Source of the DNA: a virus
DNA: 26,338 bases
IMG/VR virus record: IMGVR_UViG_3300022072_000116
Location: 1 to 26,338 of that record
Reading direction: 5' to 3' (one strand)
Below, piece after piece: positions 9,016 to 15,697 of this stretch. Made by a program: the position numbers and the translations under genes. Position 1 is the stretch's first letter. Every line of letters starts with the position of its first letter. The notes under the pieces were generated by a model, which was not told the origin of the DNA, made no database searches, and was given only the letters and a program-made list of their open reading frames with translations.

Positions 9016-10853
9016 TATAATCTATCCTTTAAGTTTGAGTTTCTTTTTAATGCGCTAAATGCTGAGCCTCGAGAGTTAAAATCAGCAACTACGATGTTAA
9101 TAATTTCACGCCTATTCGCTCCGCTCCCTTCTGTGCGAGTCTGTACGTCAACCTCACTAGAGCCGTAATTGTTAACGTTGACCACCGTTTCTTTCTGTTG
9201 GCCAGCCAAATCATTAGCACTTGTTACATTGCCGCCTTTACTGCCAGTCATTAGAAAGTCGTTTTTACCATCGCTAAACATTTCAGCTTTGCCGCTTTCA
9301 TTGACTTTATACATGCTATTTGGTGCAGTGTAGCCACCGTATAAACGAGCGCCTGCTAATGCCACGCCTTCAGCCGCTGCCGTAGTTGCCGCTATACCTG
9401 CAATAGCTGGCGCACTGTTAGCGCCAAAGCTAGCCAACGATACTAATGCTGCTGCTGGTGCCATTGATGTGGCTATTGCTGCGCCAGTTGCTGCTGCCCC
9501 TGCTGCTGCTGTAGTCTGACCTATTAATGATTGAATGCCCATCTGAATTAGCGCGCCAATCATCTGTGTAAGTATTGACTGGGCTAGATTTCTGACGGCA
9601 GTTTGTCCATCCTGCGCTCCAGTTGCAATGCTAGCAAATGCACCTACAGCCGACGCTTGGAATGATTGCAAGCTAGCACCATTAGCAGCAAGCATATCAA
9701 CAAATGATTGGCCTGCAACGCTTTCAACAGTTTGCAGTTTGTCAACATAAGCCTGATTAGATCTTAATCTAAGTGCGTTGTATTCTTCCTCTGCAATTAG
9801 TTTTTGATCAAGTGCTGCCTTAAATATTTCCTGCTCTTTTTGGTACTGAACAATAGCTTCTTCAGTTGGATTTAGTAGGCCACCTTTAGCGCTTGATAGC
9901 TCAGATATAACTCTATTCTTTTCTTCTTCGGCTTCAATCAAATCATAAGCTGAGTTTATCTTTGCTCTGTCTGCATCCGTAGCGCCTAGCATGTTAGCGG
10001 TGTAAATTGTCATGCCACGGCTAGACATGCCAAGCGTATCAACTTGCGCCCTAAGTGCTAACTGAAGGTTGTTAAGCTCTTTGATGTTCTCTTTGTATTC
10101 TTTACTATTTTTACGTATTGCCTCGCTATCACCTTCAACGATGGCGGTATACTGTGCACGCTTACTGTTTGCGCTATCAATTGAGTCACCAACAATGCCA
10201 AGCTCTGCACGCAATCCTCTCAACTCTTGCTCATTGTCAAAAATTGATTTGGTCATGTTCTTGTAGGTTTTGCTGCTTTCATCATAACTAGATAGCAGCT
10301 TTTTGTTAATTTCTATCTGCTTTTCTTTTTCTTTGATGTTCTTGTTTATTTCAGCAGATTCACTTACCAAAGTTGCAATTAACCCTTCTGATGTTATCAG
10401 GAATTGCATGGCTGATGATTTGTTTAGCTTTTCGTATTCCTCAGAAAGCCCTGAAACTTCTTCAGCAAGTTCTTTGGTAGACTTCTTTGTCGTGTTCATC
10501 GCCATTGCTAAGCCGCCAAGAATAGCAACTAGCGCACCGATACCAGCAGCAGCAGCACCCATGCCAACAAGCATTTGTGGTAACTGTTGAGCCATTACTA
10601 GGAACGGGTTTTGACCACCAGCTAACTGCACTGCAATATCTTGTATTTGATAGCTAAAGTTTTGAGCAGCACCTTTCATGCCGTTCATACCCTTAGTAAC
10701 TGCTTTTGATGTTTTAGTTACTTGTGTATCAACACCTTTAAAGTTATTAACCATTGAAGCTGTAGATGTTGCAACTTGGGATTTTGCGTCAAGAACCGTT
10801 CCAACATTAGCGTCAACAGTATAATAAACACTGCCTAAATTCTCACCAGCCAT
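9015..10853 (-). CDS. Tail tape measure protein
   Basis: This 612-residue protein sets tail length and is ejected ahead of the DNA in siphoviruses. A segment widely conserved in tape measure proteins (YQIQDIAVQLAGGQNPFLV, 68-86) is followed by a hydrophobic stretch (about 94-118). A long charged helical and coiled-coil region spans about 120-380, and an Ala/Gly-rich hydrophobic region about 430-500. The C-terminus contains the AEMFSDGKNDFLMTG motif typical of the family. With about 0.15 nm of tail per residue, a rule from other phages, a tail near 90 nm would be expected. The ATG overlaps the chaperone gene stop (TAATG). Confidence 0.93.
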   Translation of the reverse strand: MAGENLGSVYYTVDANVGTVLDAKSQVATSTASMVNNFKGVDTQVTKTSKAVTKGMNGMKGAAQNFSYQIQDIAVQLAGGQNPFLVMAQQLPQMLVGMGAAAAGIGALVAILGGLAMAMNTTKKSTKELAEEVSGLSEEYEKLNKSSAMQFLITSEGLIATLVSESAEINKNIKEKEKQIEINKKLLSSYDESSKTYKNMTKSIFDNEQELRGLRAELGIVGDSIDSANSKRAQYTAIVEGDSEAIRKNSKEYKENIKELNNLQLALRAQVDTLGMSSRGMTIYTANMLGATDADRAKINSAYDLIEAEEEKNRVISELSSAKGGLLNPTEEAIVQYQKEQEIFKAALDQKLIAEEEYNALRLRSNQAYVDKLQTVESVAGQSFVDMLAANGASLQSFQASAVGAFASIATGAQDGQTAVRNLAQSILTQMIGALIQMGIQSLIGQTTAAAGAAATGAAIATSMAPAAALVSLASFGANSAPAIAGIAATTAAAEGVALAGARLYGGYTAPNSMYKVNESGKAEMFSDGKNDFLMTGSKGGNVTSANDLAGQQKETVVNVNNYGSSEVDVQTRTEGSGANRREIINIVVADFNSRGSAFSALKRNSNLKDRL

Positions 10854-11530
10854 TATTTAGCCCCTTTCTTTTTAGCTTCTTTTCTAGCTTCAACTTCATC
10901 AAGCCACTTCATAGCTGCTTCATGCTCTGACAATGTAGGCGCATTATTGCCACCACGTTTGGCTTCTGGATATTTCTTATCAATTAAACGATCATACTCT
11001 GTTTTGGTCAGCATCTCGGCACGCTCATATGATATACCAAGATGAGCAATAGCGTTTTCAACATAGTCATAAACATCAATTGAATCTGTTGCTTTGCCTT
11101 TTTTGCGTCTATCATCTGGATCTATCTGTCCAACAACACCGTGAGTTATTAATGCCCTTGCAATGCTTAGCACATTGTCAACATGCATAACGCCAGCACG
11201 CCAAGCTTTACGCCCTTTGTCATATGATGAAAAGCCAGTTAACTTGCTGACATCATCATCACAGCAGCATTGAATAACGAATGCAGCATCCTCATAAATG
11301 CGGTTAATGCTTTTATATATCAGCTTCTTACTAATTTGCTCAACGTATTTGTTGTCAGCAACAACCGAGATAAGCTCGGCGGTTGATTGCGTTTCGCGAC
11401 CAAATAATCCGCTAAAAAAGTTAGGCATTTCTTTTGGATCGCAAAGCTTGCGCATGTTTTTGAATGTTGGGTATAACTCATACGTGACCGAATCATACTC
11501 AATAGCAAAGTGACCGATTTCTGTGCGCAT
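10853..11530 (-). CDS. Probable tail assembly chaperone (tape measure chaperone)
   Basis: This 225-residue protein lies between the tail tube and tape measure genes, where siphoviruses encode the chaperone that coats the tape measure (lambda G/GT). The opening (GHFAIEYDSVTYELYPTFKNM) resembles phage proteins of the DUF6246 kind, a call from memory. It is helical with a charged, Lys-rich C-terminus. Lambda-like chaperones usually come as a short and a long form made by ribosomal slippage. Here one continuous frame reaches the tape measure start, and I see no convincing slippery heptamer in frame. A weak AAGAA lies upstream of the ATG. An extended -10 promoter and a terminator separate it from the tail tube gene. 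Confidence 0.75.
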   Translation of the reverse strand: MRTEIGHFAIEYDSVTYELYPTFKNMRKLCDPKEMPNFFSGLFGRETQSTAELISVVADNKYVEQISKKLIYKSINRIYEDAAFVIQCCCDDDVSKLTGFSSYDKGRKAWRAGVMHVDNVLSIARALITHGVVGQIDPDDRRKKGKATDSIDVYDYVENAIAHLGISYERAEMLTKTEYDRLIDKKYPEAKRGGNNAPTLSEHEAAMKWLDEVEARKEAKKKGAK

Positions 11531-11558
11531 AATTATTCTTAGTTGTTAGCAATGCTTT

Positions 11559-11567
11559 ATAATATCA
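11559..11567 (-). promoter_or_regulatory. Extended -10 promoter after the tail tube terminator
   Basis: On the minus strand this reads TGATATTAT, an extended -10 (TGnTATAAT type, one mismatch), with a weak TTGGGG 17 bases upstream inside the terminator. Initiation here would restart transcription of the chaperone and tape measure genes after the tail tube terminator. Confidence 0.5.
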
Positions 11568-11574
11568 CGGATAC

Positions 11575-11600
11575 AAAAAAGCCCCAATAAAGGGGCTTTT
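11575..11600 (-). terminator. Terminator after the tail tube gene
   Basis: The stem GCCCC (11581-11585) with GGGGC (11592-11596) is extended by A-T pairs and followed on the minus strand by six T. It sits 15 bases past the tail tube stop and would make the tube gene and those upstream more abundant than the tape measure side, as the tube protein needs the highest copy number. Confidence 0.85.
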
Positions 11601-11615
11601 AAACTTAGCCATTAT

Positions 11616-12107
11616 CTAAGGTGTAACTGAAACAATGCTAGAGTTGTAAGTTGATTCAGAAGCTTCAAAAGCCAAGCTGAATGTAACTTCTGAGCTAGTA
11701 TCGCCATTGCGGTCATACGTAGTCATAGCACTAAACACGGTGAAAGTTAGATCTGGAAATGTTAGACGAATATATAAATTAGTCGTAACTTTTGATGCTA
11801 AGTTTTCAAAGTATTGCTGAACCAATGCAATATGAGAATCCCAAGCTGTACTGCCTTTTGCGCAAATACCATCGCCTGAAACGCTGAATGTCGCGCCAGT
11901 TGCGATAGTGTCAGTAAATCCACCGCTTGATGTATCTGTCATTGTGCCAGTTGTTTCAGACGCTGCTGAAAACGACTTAACCGTTAATGAGCCTAATCGC
12001 TGGAATGTTAATGTTGACGGATCAATATCACCACACGCAACAGCGAACTCTAATGGTACTATCGAGCCAACATAACCGCCGCCCGTCGAGCAATCTTGAA
12101 CTGCCAT
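11616..12107 (-). CDS. Major tail tube protein
   Basis: This 163-residue protein is in the tail tube position, between the tail terminator gene and a terminator, followed by the chaperone and tape measure genes. The sequence is beta-rich with many Ser/Thr/Gly, and contains an FTVFSAMTTYDRNGDTSSEV segment (119-138) and a C-terminal strand that look like tube proteins with an internal beta-hairpin and final beta-strand. Tube monomers stack as hexameric rings around the tape measure. The ATG directly follows the upstream stop, with an AGGG site upstream. The terminator after it fits a strongly expressed structural gene. Confidence 0.85.
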   Translation of the reverse strand: MAVQDCSTGGGYVGSIVPLEFAVACGDIDPSTLTFQRLGSLTVKSFSAASETTGTMTDTSSGGFTDTIATGATFSVSGDGICAKGSTAWDSHIALVQQYFENLASKVTTNLYIRLTFPDLTFTVFSAMTTYDRNGDTSSEVTFSLAFEASESTYNSSIVSVTP

Positions 12108-12533
12108 TTATTGTATCCCTCTATCTATTAAAAGTGTGCATTGGATTTCAACCACTGGACGGCCTAAATCCGTATACATAACGGGTGAAGCTCCAGCAAT
12201 CGGATCAATCTCTATGATAGCGCATTTCTCTCTTGTTTCCAAAAGATACGTGTAAATGCGGTCTGCATAGTCTTTTACTATTACAGCATCTGATTTATTT
12301 TGCAGTCCAGCAAAAACAATTGATACACCTGAGCGCTGAACGTAACGATTACCTCCACCACCGCCACCTTCACGAATAAACAATATTCGCTTACCTTGGG
12401 TGTAAGTAGATTCTTCATCAAATGTTAATAGCTGCAATATTGGCGCAGGTTGAGCATCACCATTAAAATCAGTGAAGGGCGATAAAAAACCGCCATCCGT
12501 TAATATCTGCTCAACAAATTCTTCGACTATCAT
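12108..12533 (-). CDS. Tail terminator protein (lambda U type)
   Basis: This is a 141-residue protein directly before the tail tube gene. Length, position and alpha/beta pattern (helical start IVEEFVEQIL, central strand KRILFIREG, helix DAVIVKDYADRIYTYL, C-terminal strand VEIQCTLLIDRG) fit tail terminators that cap the finished tube and join tail to head. A run of six Gly at 56-61 is probably a flexible loop and is an unusual detail. The start overlaps the previous stop by ATGA. Its stop abuts the tail tube ATG. Confidence 0.78.
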   Translation of the reverse strand: MIVEEFVEQILTDGGFLSPFTDFNGDAQPAPILQLLTFDEESTYTQGKRILFIREGGGGGGNRYVQRSGVSIVFAGLQNKSDAVIVKDYADRIYTYLLETREKCAIIEIDPIAGASPVMYTDLGRPVVEIQCTLLIDRGIQ

Positions 12534-12913
12534 AGTTTGTATCCGTTAATGATTATTCGCTGATAATCTGATTTGTATGAAGGTGACTCGAAAGCGTTAG
12601 ATAAAAAGTGATGATTTGCGCCTTTCTTTTTAACTGGCCTCCAATCCATGTTCTTATGTAGAAACAGGCCATAATTAAAGCCTTTCGGTGTAAACCCTGC
12701 GCCGTAAAAAACAACGCCAGTTTTACCATCGTTAATTAATCTATAATCTAGGCTGTTAATTAGTGCGTTAGTGTCAACAGGCGTTTCTAGCTTAGCGTAA
12801 CCTGCCGCGGTCATAATGATAGTAAGCAAAACCTTTTCAGTGTATGCACTTTTAACGTTAGCAACCCACTTACCAACATTACGATTAATTTGTGCAACAC
12901 CTTTAACTGGCAT
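12530..12913 (-). CDS. HK97 gp10-like tail completion protein
   Basis: This is a protein of 127 residues with the features of HK97 gp10/lambda Z-like tail completion proteins: a basic N-terminus, a helix with AAGYAKLETPVDTNAL (the conserved PVDTG-like motif), a central GYGLFLHKNMDW-like segment (here GFNYGLFLHKNMDW) and a C-terminal helical region. A GTG codon at 12922 would add three residues, but AGGTG lies at proper distance from the ATG at 12913 and covers the GTG itself, so I prefer 12913. Gene order (before tail terminator and tube) agrees. Confidence 0.78.
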   Translation of the reverse strand: MPVKGVAQINRNVGKWVANVKSAYTEKVLLTIIMTAAGYAKLETPVDTNALINSLDYRLINDGKTGVVFYGAGFTPKGFNYGLFLHKNMDWRPVKKKGANHHFLSNAFESPSYKSDYQRIIINGYKL

Positions 12914-12914
12914 A

Positions 12915-13283
12915 TTAAACACCTAACACATAGTCTGGCATTTCAGCCGAACCAAACATACTAGCATCATCTACAGTGATTGATTTAATGTCTGCTGCTG
13001 TATCGATTGGTGAGCTAGCGTAAAAACCTAAAGCCATTTTGTCACCAAAAGTCGGTGCATTAATAAATGATGATTTATCTTGGCTGAGCAATTCTGTCCA
13101 ATAAATAGTGCTTGGCATAAACTCAACGCCATATTGATTTGTGTAACTATCTTTGCCACCTACACGATATGAGCACCAACAATATTCTGGTGCGCCGTAA
13201 GTGACTGTGCCATATTTATCAGGTTCACCAGCTCGCCAAACAGTCAATAAATTAGTGTTAGCCCAACGCGCAATGCTGCTCAT
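12915..13283 (-). CDS. Probable head-tail joining / head closure protein
   Basis: This is a 122-residue protein between the connector-like protein and the gp10-like protein, the position of head closure or stopper proteins (SPP1 gp16, HK97 gp7 or lambda FII type). It has three Trp and a Cys-Trp-Cys in the N-terminal third, a beta-rich body and a hydrophobic C-terminal strand. I do not recognise a named family, so the call rests on gene order and size. The start overlaps the previous stop (TAATG). Confidence 0.68.
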   Translation of the reverse strand: MSSIARWANTNLLTVWRAGEPDKYGTVTYGAPEYCWCSYRVGGKDSYTNQYGVEFMPSTIYWTELLSQDKSSFINAPTFGDKMALGFYASSPIDTAADIKSITVDDASMFGSAEMPDYVLGV

Positions 13284-13681
13284 TAATAATCCTTACACTT
13301 ACGGCCCAAACCAGCAATGCCAAACGATCCGCTAGGAAACAAACTGGTAAAACATGAAGCGGTATCAACCATCTCAAGTATTCGCCCTTGAGCAGTCATT
13401 TTAAGACCTTCTAGCTTGTTCATGTATTCGAATGAACGACTCGCGCCAGACGGGGCACGTTGTGATTTAATCACCCGACCAGAACCAAGCGCGACAAAGT
13501 GACCGATTGCATTTAACTTGATCGCATTTTGTGTGCAATCATCATCGGGATAATTACTATCAAGACAACTATCAATTTTATTAACCAAACAAATATATGT
13601 TTCAATAGTTGAAGTGGTAATGTCTGCATAGTCTGGCCCCATAAATTCGCGCACTTGCTCAACTGTAATTACAACTGCCAT
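13283..13681 (-). CDS. Head-tail connector (adaptor, gp6-like) protein
   Basis: This 132-residue mostly helical protein opens with the pattern VEQVREFMGPDYADITTSTIETYI...VNKIDSCLD, typical of connector adaptors of the HK97 gp6/SPP1 gp15 kind that bind under the portal as a 12- or 13-subunit ring. The middle part (NAIKLNAIGHFVALGSGRV) is a conserved helix, followed by SFEYM as in related phage head-tail connectors. The family call is by pattern and position. It overlaps its neighbours by TAATG at the upstream junction. Confidence 0.75.
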   Translation of the reverse strand: MAVVITVEQVREFMGPDYADITTSTIETYICLVNKIDSCLDSNYPDDDCTQNAIKLNAIGHFVALGSGRVIKSQRAPSGASRSFEYMNKLEGLKMTAQGRILEMVDTASCFTSLFPSGSFGIAGLGRKCKDY

Positions 13682-14043
13682 TACGTTAACCCTTTTGTTA
13701 GTACATAGCCAGCACCAGCAACCGCTATCGATGAGGTGATCATAACGCCAATAATCATCATAATAACCTTATTATACATTGAGCGCATTAAATCAATTAA
13801 TGGCTGATTACGGTCATTGTGCTGATTGATAATCTTAAGCTCTTTATCGTGACGCTCAAGCCTAGCATCAACTTTGTCTAGCGCTTCTCTGGAATGTCTT
13901 TGCTCAATAGTGTTTTCAAGCAATGCACTAGTTGATTCTGACATTTTATTACCCAGCTCGCGCAGGGACGTTACAACATCATAAATCAATTTTTCTTGGC
14001 TTGCTTGCTTGGCTTCTATTTGGGCAATCTTCTCGGCAGTCAT
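13681..14043 (-). CDS. Coiled-coil protein with C-terminal membrane anchor
   Basis: This 120-residue protein has a long charged coiled-coil region (about 1-80, regular Leu/Ile spacing) and one transmembrane helix (about 93-114), ending in a short basic tail. This architecture is shared with XhlA-type holin partners, small phage membrane adaptors and some superinfection proteins. With the next protein upstream, which has several membrane spans, it forms a pair placed between the Unit B leader and the connector genes. A lysis-related role is possible but unproven. The stop overlaps the connector gene start. Confidence 0.72.
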   Translation of the reverse strand: MTAEKIAQIEAKQASQEKLIYDVVTSLRELGNKMSESTSALLENTIEQRHSREALDKVDARLERHDKELKIINQHNDRNQPLIDLMRSMYNKVIMMIIGVMITSSIAVAGAGYVLTKGLT

Positions 14044-14063
14044 TACGAAACACCTTAGTTAGT

Positions 14064-14564
14064 TTAATTAAAGTTATTGCGATTATCAGCATCGTTACCA
14101 TCACCACTATTATTAAGAGTGATATAAAATTTTCGACTGACAAAATTATCACTCCCTAAAATCGCAAATATTATATCTAATGGTATCGCAATTTGCTGTC
14201 TAATTGAATAAATATTAATAAACCAATTTGATTCTATTGACATACTTACCGCTTGAGTTGCGTTAAATATCATGGACGTAAGCACAAAGACTGAGTAAAT
14301 GATGCCAATCTTTTTATATTTGTTTGAGTTGATGCAGAGGGTGATGATAATTAGTAGTTCTATGGCTGCAAATGATATGTAGTAGATTGTTGCAGTAGAC
14401 TTGCCAGCATAAAGCCCGCCAGATAAGTCCTGTATAACACCAAATGTTATGTACTCAACAGTCAAATACCCAGCGTAGTAAGCTATCAGCGCTATTGGTA
14501 TGAACTTTTCTTTAGATAAAAAAATGACCGCTACTATAGCGATCATTGCAATAATGTTTTCCAT
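14064..14564 (-). CDS. Multi-pass membrane protein, unknown
   Basis: This 166-residue protein has at least four hydrophobic helices (about 2-16, 21-44, 56-78 and 84-107) and a weaker one near 124-138, then a hydrophilic Asn/Asp-rich tail. It is longer and has more spans than most holins (two or three spans), but phage holins or membrane-acting exclusion proteins with four spans exist. It directly precedes the coiled-coil membrane protein gene. No motif identifies it. Confidence 0.72.
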   Translation of the reverse strand: MENIIAMIAIVAVIFLSKEKFIPIALIAYYAGYLTVEYITFGVIQDLSGGLYAGKSTATIYYISFAAIELLIIITLCINSNKYKKIGIIYSVFVLTSMIFNATQAVSMSIESNWFINIYSIRQQIAIPLDIIFAILGSDNFVSRKFYITLNNSGDGNDADNRNNFN

Positions 14565-14573
14565 TATATTAAA

Positions 14574-14591
14574 TCAGGCAGTTAAGCCTGA
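14574..14591. terminator. Weak hairpin over the end of the 25-residue gene
   Basis: TCAGGC (14574-14579) pairs with GCCTGA (14586-14591) across a 6-base loop that contains the TAA stop of the small gene. On the minus strand it is followed by TTTAAT only. It may be a weak terminator or an mRNA-stabilising hairpin before the membrane protein gene. Confidence 0.5.
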
Positions 14592-14659
14592 CTTTCCTTT
14601 TTATCATCATCTTCTTGACGCTGCTGTTGCTTAGTCTTTACTGGCTGACCTGCTGGCAT
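14582..14659 (-). CDS. Small 25-residue charged protein
   Basis: The ATG at 14659 opens a short frame of 25 residues (MPAGQPVKTKQQQ, then RQEDDDKKESQA). A GAGG Shine-Dalgarno sits at good distance and an extended -10 promoter (TGCTATAAT) lies about 30 bases upstream. The peptide is entirely hydrophilic, first basic and Gln-rich, then Asp/Lys-rich, and has no membrane segment. Its function is unknown. It could be a leader peptide, a small regulator or a linker-like structural peptide. Confidence 0.6.
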   Translation of the reverse strand: MPAGQPVKTKQQQRQEDDDKKESQA

Positions 14660-14686
14660 AGTAATTCCTCTTATAAGTGAGCTTTC

Positions 14687-14695
14687 ATTATAGCA
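14687..14695 (-). promoter_or_regulatory. Extended -10 promoter for the 25-residue gene and downstream genes
   Basis: On the minus strand TGCTATAAT matches the extended -10 consensus exactly. No strong -35 is seen, which extended -10 promoters do not need. It overlaps the end of the 80-residue gene and could add transcription to the membrane, neck and tail genes. Confidence 0.6.
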
Positions 14696-14697
14696 CC

Positions 14698-14940
14698 TTA
14701 GTCACGCATAAACTCTATTGCTTTTTCAACTCTGACTTTAAATGAGTAAACACTATTACGATTTACCTCGTCAGTCGCACCAGAACAGCCTGCACCAGAG
14801 CCTTTGACGCAATCAACAACTGGCACACCATAAACCATATGCAGCTTAGTTGAGTGAATTACCGTACCTTTAACCTTGCTACCAGAGGCCAGAATAACCT
14901 TAACCGCTGACTCAAAATCCTTTAATTCTACATTGCTCAT
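14698..14940 (-). CDS. Hypothetical 80-residue protein, first gene of Unit B
   Basis: This small protein has no recognised family. The N-terminal half has helix-strand character (VELKDFESAVKVILASGSKVKGTVI) and the middle is Gly/Ser/Cys-rich (DCVKGSGAGCSG, two Cys). It is the first gene read from the minus-strand member of a pair of overlapping promoters at 14969-15002, only about 30 bases away, with a weak AAAGG upstream of the ATG. Being first suggests either a regulator or a small protein wanted early, but the sequence does not tell. Confidence 0.7.
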   Translation of the reverse strand: MSNVELKDFESAVKVILASGSKVKGTVIHSTKLHMVYGVPVVDCVKGSGAGCSGATDEVNRNSVYSFKVRVEKAIEFMRD

Positions 14941-14968
14941 TATTTAAACCTTTTATTTGTAATTGATG

Positions 14969-14997
14969 TTGACAAGATAACTAATAACTATTACATT
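14969..14997 (+). promoter_or_regulatory. Sigma-70 promoter for the plus-strand island
   Basis: TTGACA at 14969-14974 is a perfect -35. After exactly 17 bases, TACATT at 14992-14997 is a 4-of-6 match to the -10. An AAAGGAG Shine-Dalgarno at 15017-15023 and the ATG at 15031 follow. Confidence 0.75.
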
Positions 14998-15002
14998 GTC
15001 AA
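14974..15002 (-). promoter_or_regulatory. Face-to-face sigma-70 promoter for Unit B
   Basis: On the minus strand a perfect TTGACA -35 (complement of 14997-15002) is followed after exactly 17 bases by TATCTT (complement of 14974-14979). Each promoter's -10 shares its outer base with the -35 of the other, so polymerase cannot occupy both at once. The two -35 boxes form a perfect 7-base inverted repeat (TTGACAA and TTGTCAA). Confidence 0.72.
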
Positions 15003-15030
15003 TCGTCAACTAACAGAAAGGAGCAAATAA

Positions 15031-15618
15031 ATGAATATCGAACTAATGATGAAAGCGGTGAATTATTTCAACGCAGATGTTTCGAACAGCGAATATGACC
15101 ATATTTATAAGTTCGGCAGCAACTACAGTACGTTGATAGGATGCAATTACCATCAAACTGACAAAAACTACAAGCTAGTGTGCTCTGTTGCTGAATTTAA
15201 CCAGCTAGTAACCGAGCTATCAAACTGGCAGCCAACATTGCCGAAAGCTGAAACAGTTGAGTATGAGGGTAGTGTTTATGAGCTAAACTGCCTCTATGAA
15301 ACGCCTGATGGTATTAAAGTTGTGCTTGACTCTGTGACTGACCGTGTTGGTTTGAAGGTATCAAAACTAGACAATCAGGATAAATGGTGGATGGAGCAGG
15401 AACTTTTTAATACTGCTATAAAGCTAGGCACAATAACCCCTGCGCCAGTTAAGTTGGTAGATGGCGCGGCTTATATGTTCGAGATTAATAGAGATCTTTG
15501 CGCTGGATTTTATCGTGAGCGAAGAAAGTGCTTCTTTACGAAAATTAATGGCGGGAATAAGATTTGCGGATTGGCAGAGTCAAGCAAGATTACCCGCCTA
15601 GTGCCAGAGGTTAAATAA
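15031..15618 (+). CDS. Hypothetical 195-residue protein
   Basis: This protein is not recognised and has a mixed alpha/beta pattern. The two parts starting near residues 75 and 135 both read like small sheet-rich modules of the kind VEYEGSVYELNCLYETPDGIK and VKLVDGAAYMFEI, similar to short modules in phage proteins that handle nucleic acids or polymers, but no motif confirms this. The start is strong: AAAGGAG lies 7 bases ahead of the ATG, and the dedicated promoter is at 14969-14997. It is co-directional with the metallophosphoesterase gene and may be expressed with it in an early or middle phase, apart from the minus-strand structural genes. Confidence 0.75.
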   Translation: MNIELMMKAVNYFNADVSNSEYDHIYKFGSNYSTLIGCNYHQTDKNYKLVCSVAEFNQLVTELSNWQPTLPKAETVEYEGSVYELNCLYETPDGIKVVLDSVTDRVGLKVSKLDNQDKWWMEQELFNTAIKLGTITPAPVKLVDGAAYMFEINRDLCAGFYRERRKCFFTKINGGNKICGLAESSKITRLVPEVK

Positions 15619-15687
15619 ATGAAACTCAAATACCGCAACCAACAAAACACCCGTAACTGGTTTAAATTTCTCAGCATGCACAAATAA
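15619..15687 (+). CDS. Possible 22-residue basic peptide
   Basis: An ATG directly follows the TAA of the upstream gene, with GAGG 8 bases ahead. The frame encodes 22 residues rich in Lys, Arg, Asn and aromatic residues and ends 10 bases before the metallophosphoesterase gene. It could be a translated coupling peptide or a chance frame. Evidence is limited to its start signal and position. Confidence 0.4.
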   Translation: MKLKYRNQQNTRNWFKFLSMHK

Positions 15688-15697
15688 GGATATAACA

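Noticed and set aside
10853-11530. Possible ribosomal slippage site for a long form of the tape measure chaperone (A-rich stretches near 11100 and near the gene end).
   Set aside because: The A runs are not in the frame required for a canonical X-XXY-YYZ slippery heptamer, and a single frame already reaches the tape measure start.
14969-15002. The TTGACAA/TTGTCAA inverted repeat as a dedicated repressor operator.
   Set aside because: The two arms are fully explained as the -35 boxes of the divergent promoters. A repressor may still bind, but the repeat alone is not evidence.
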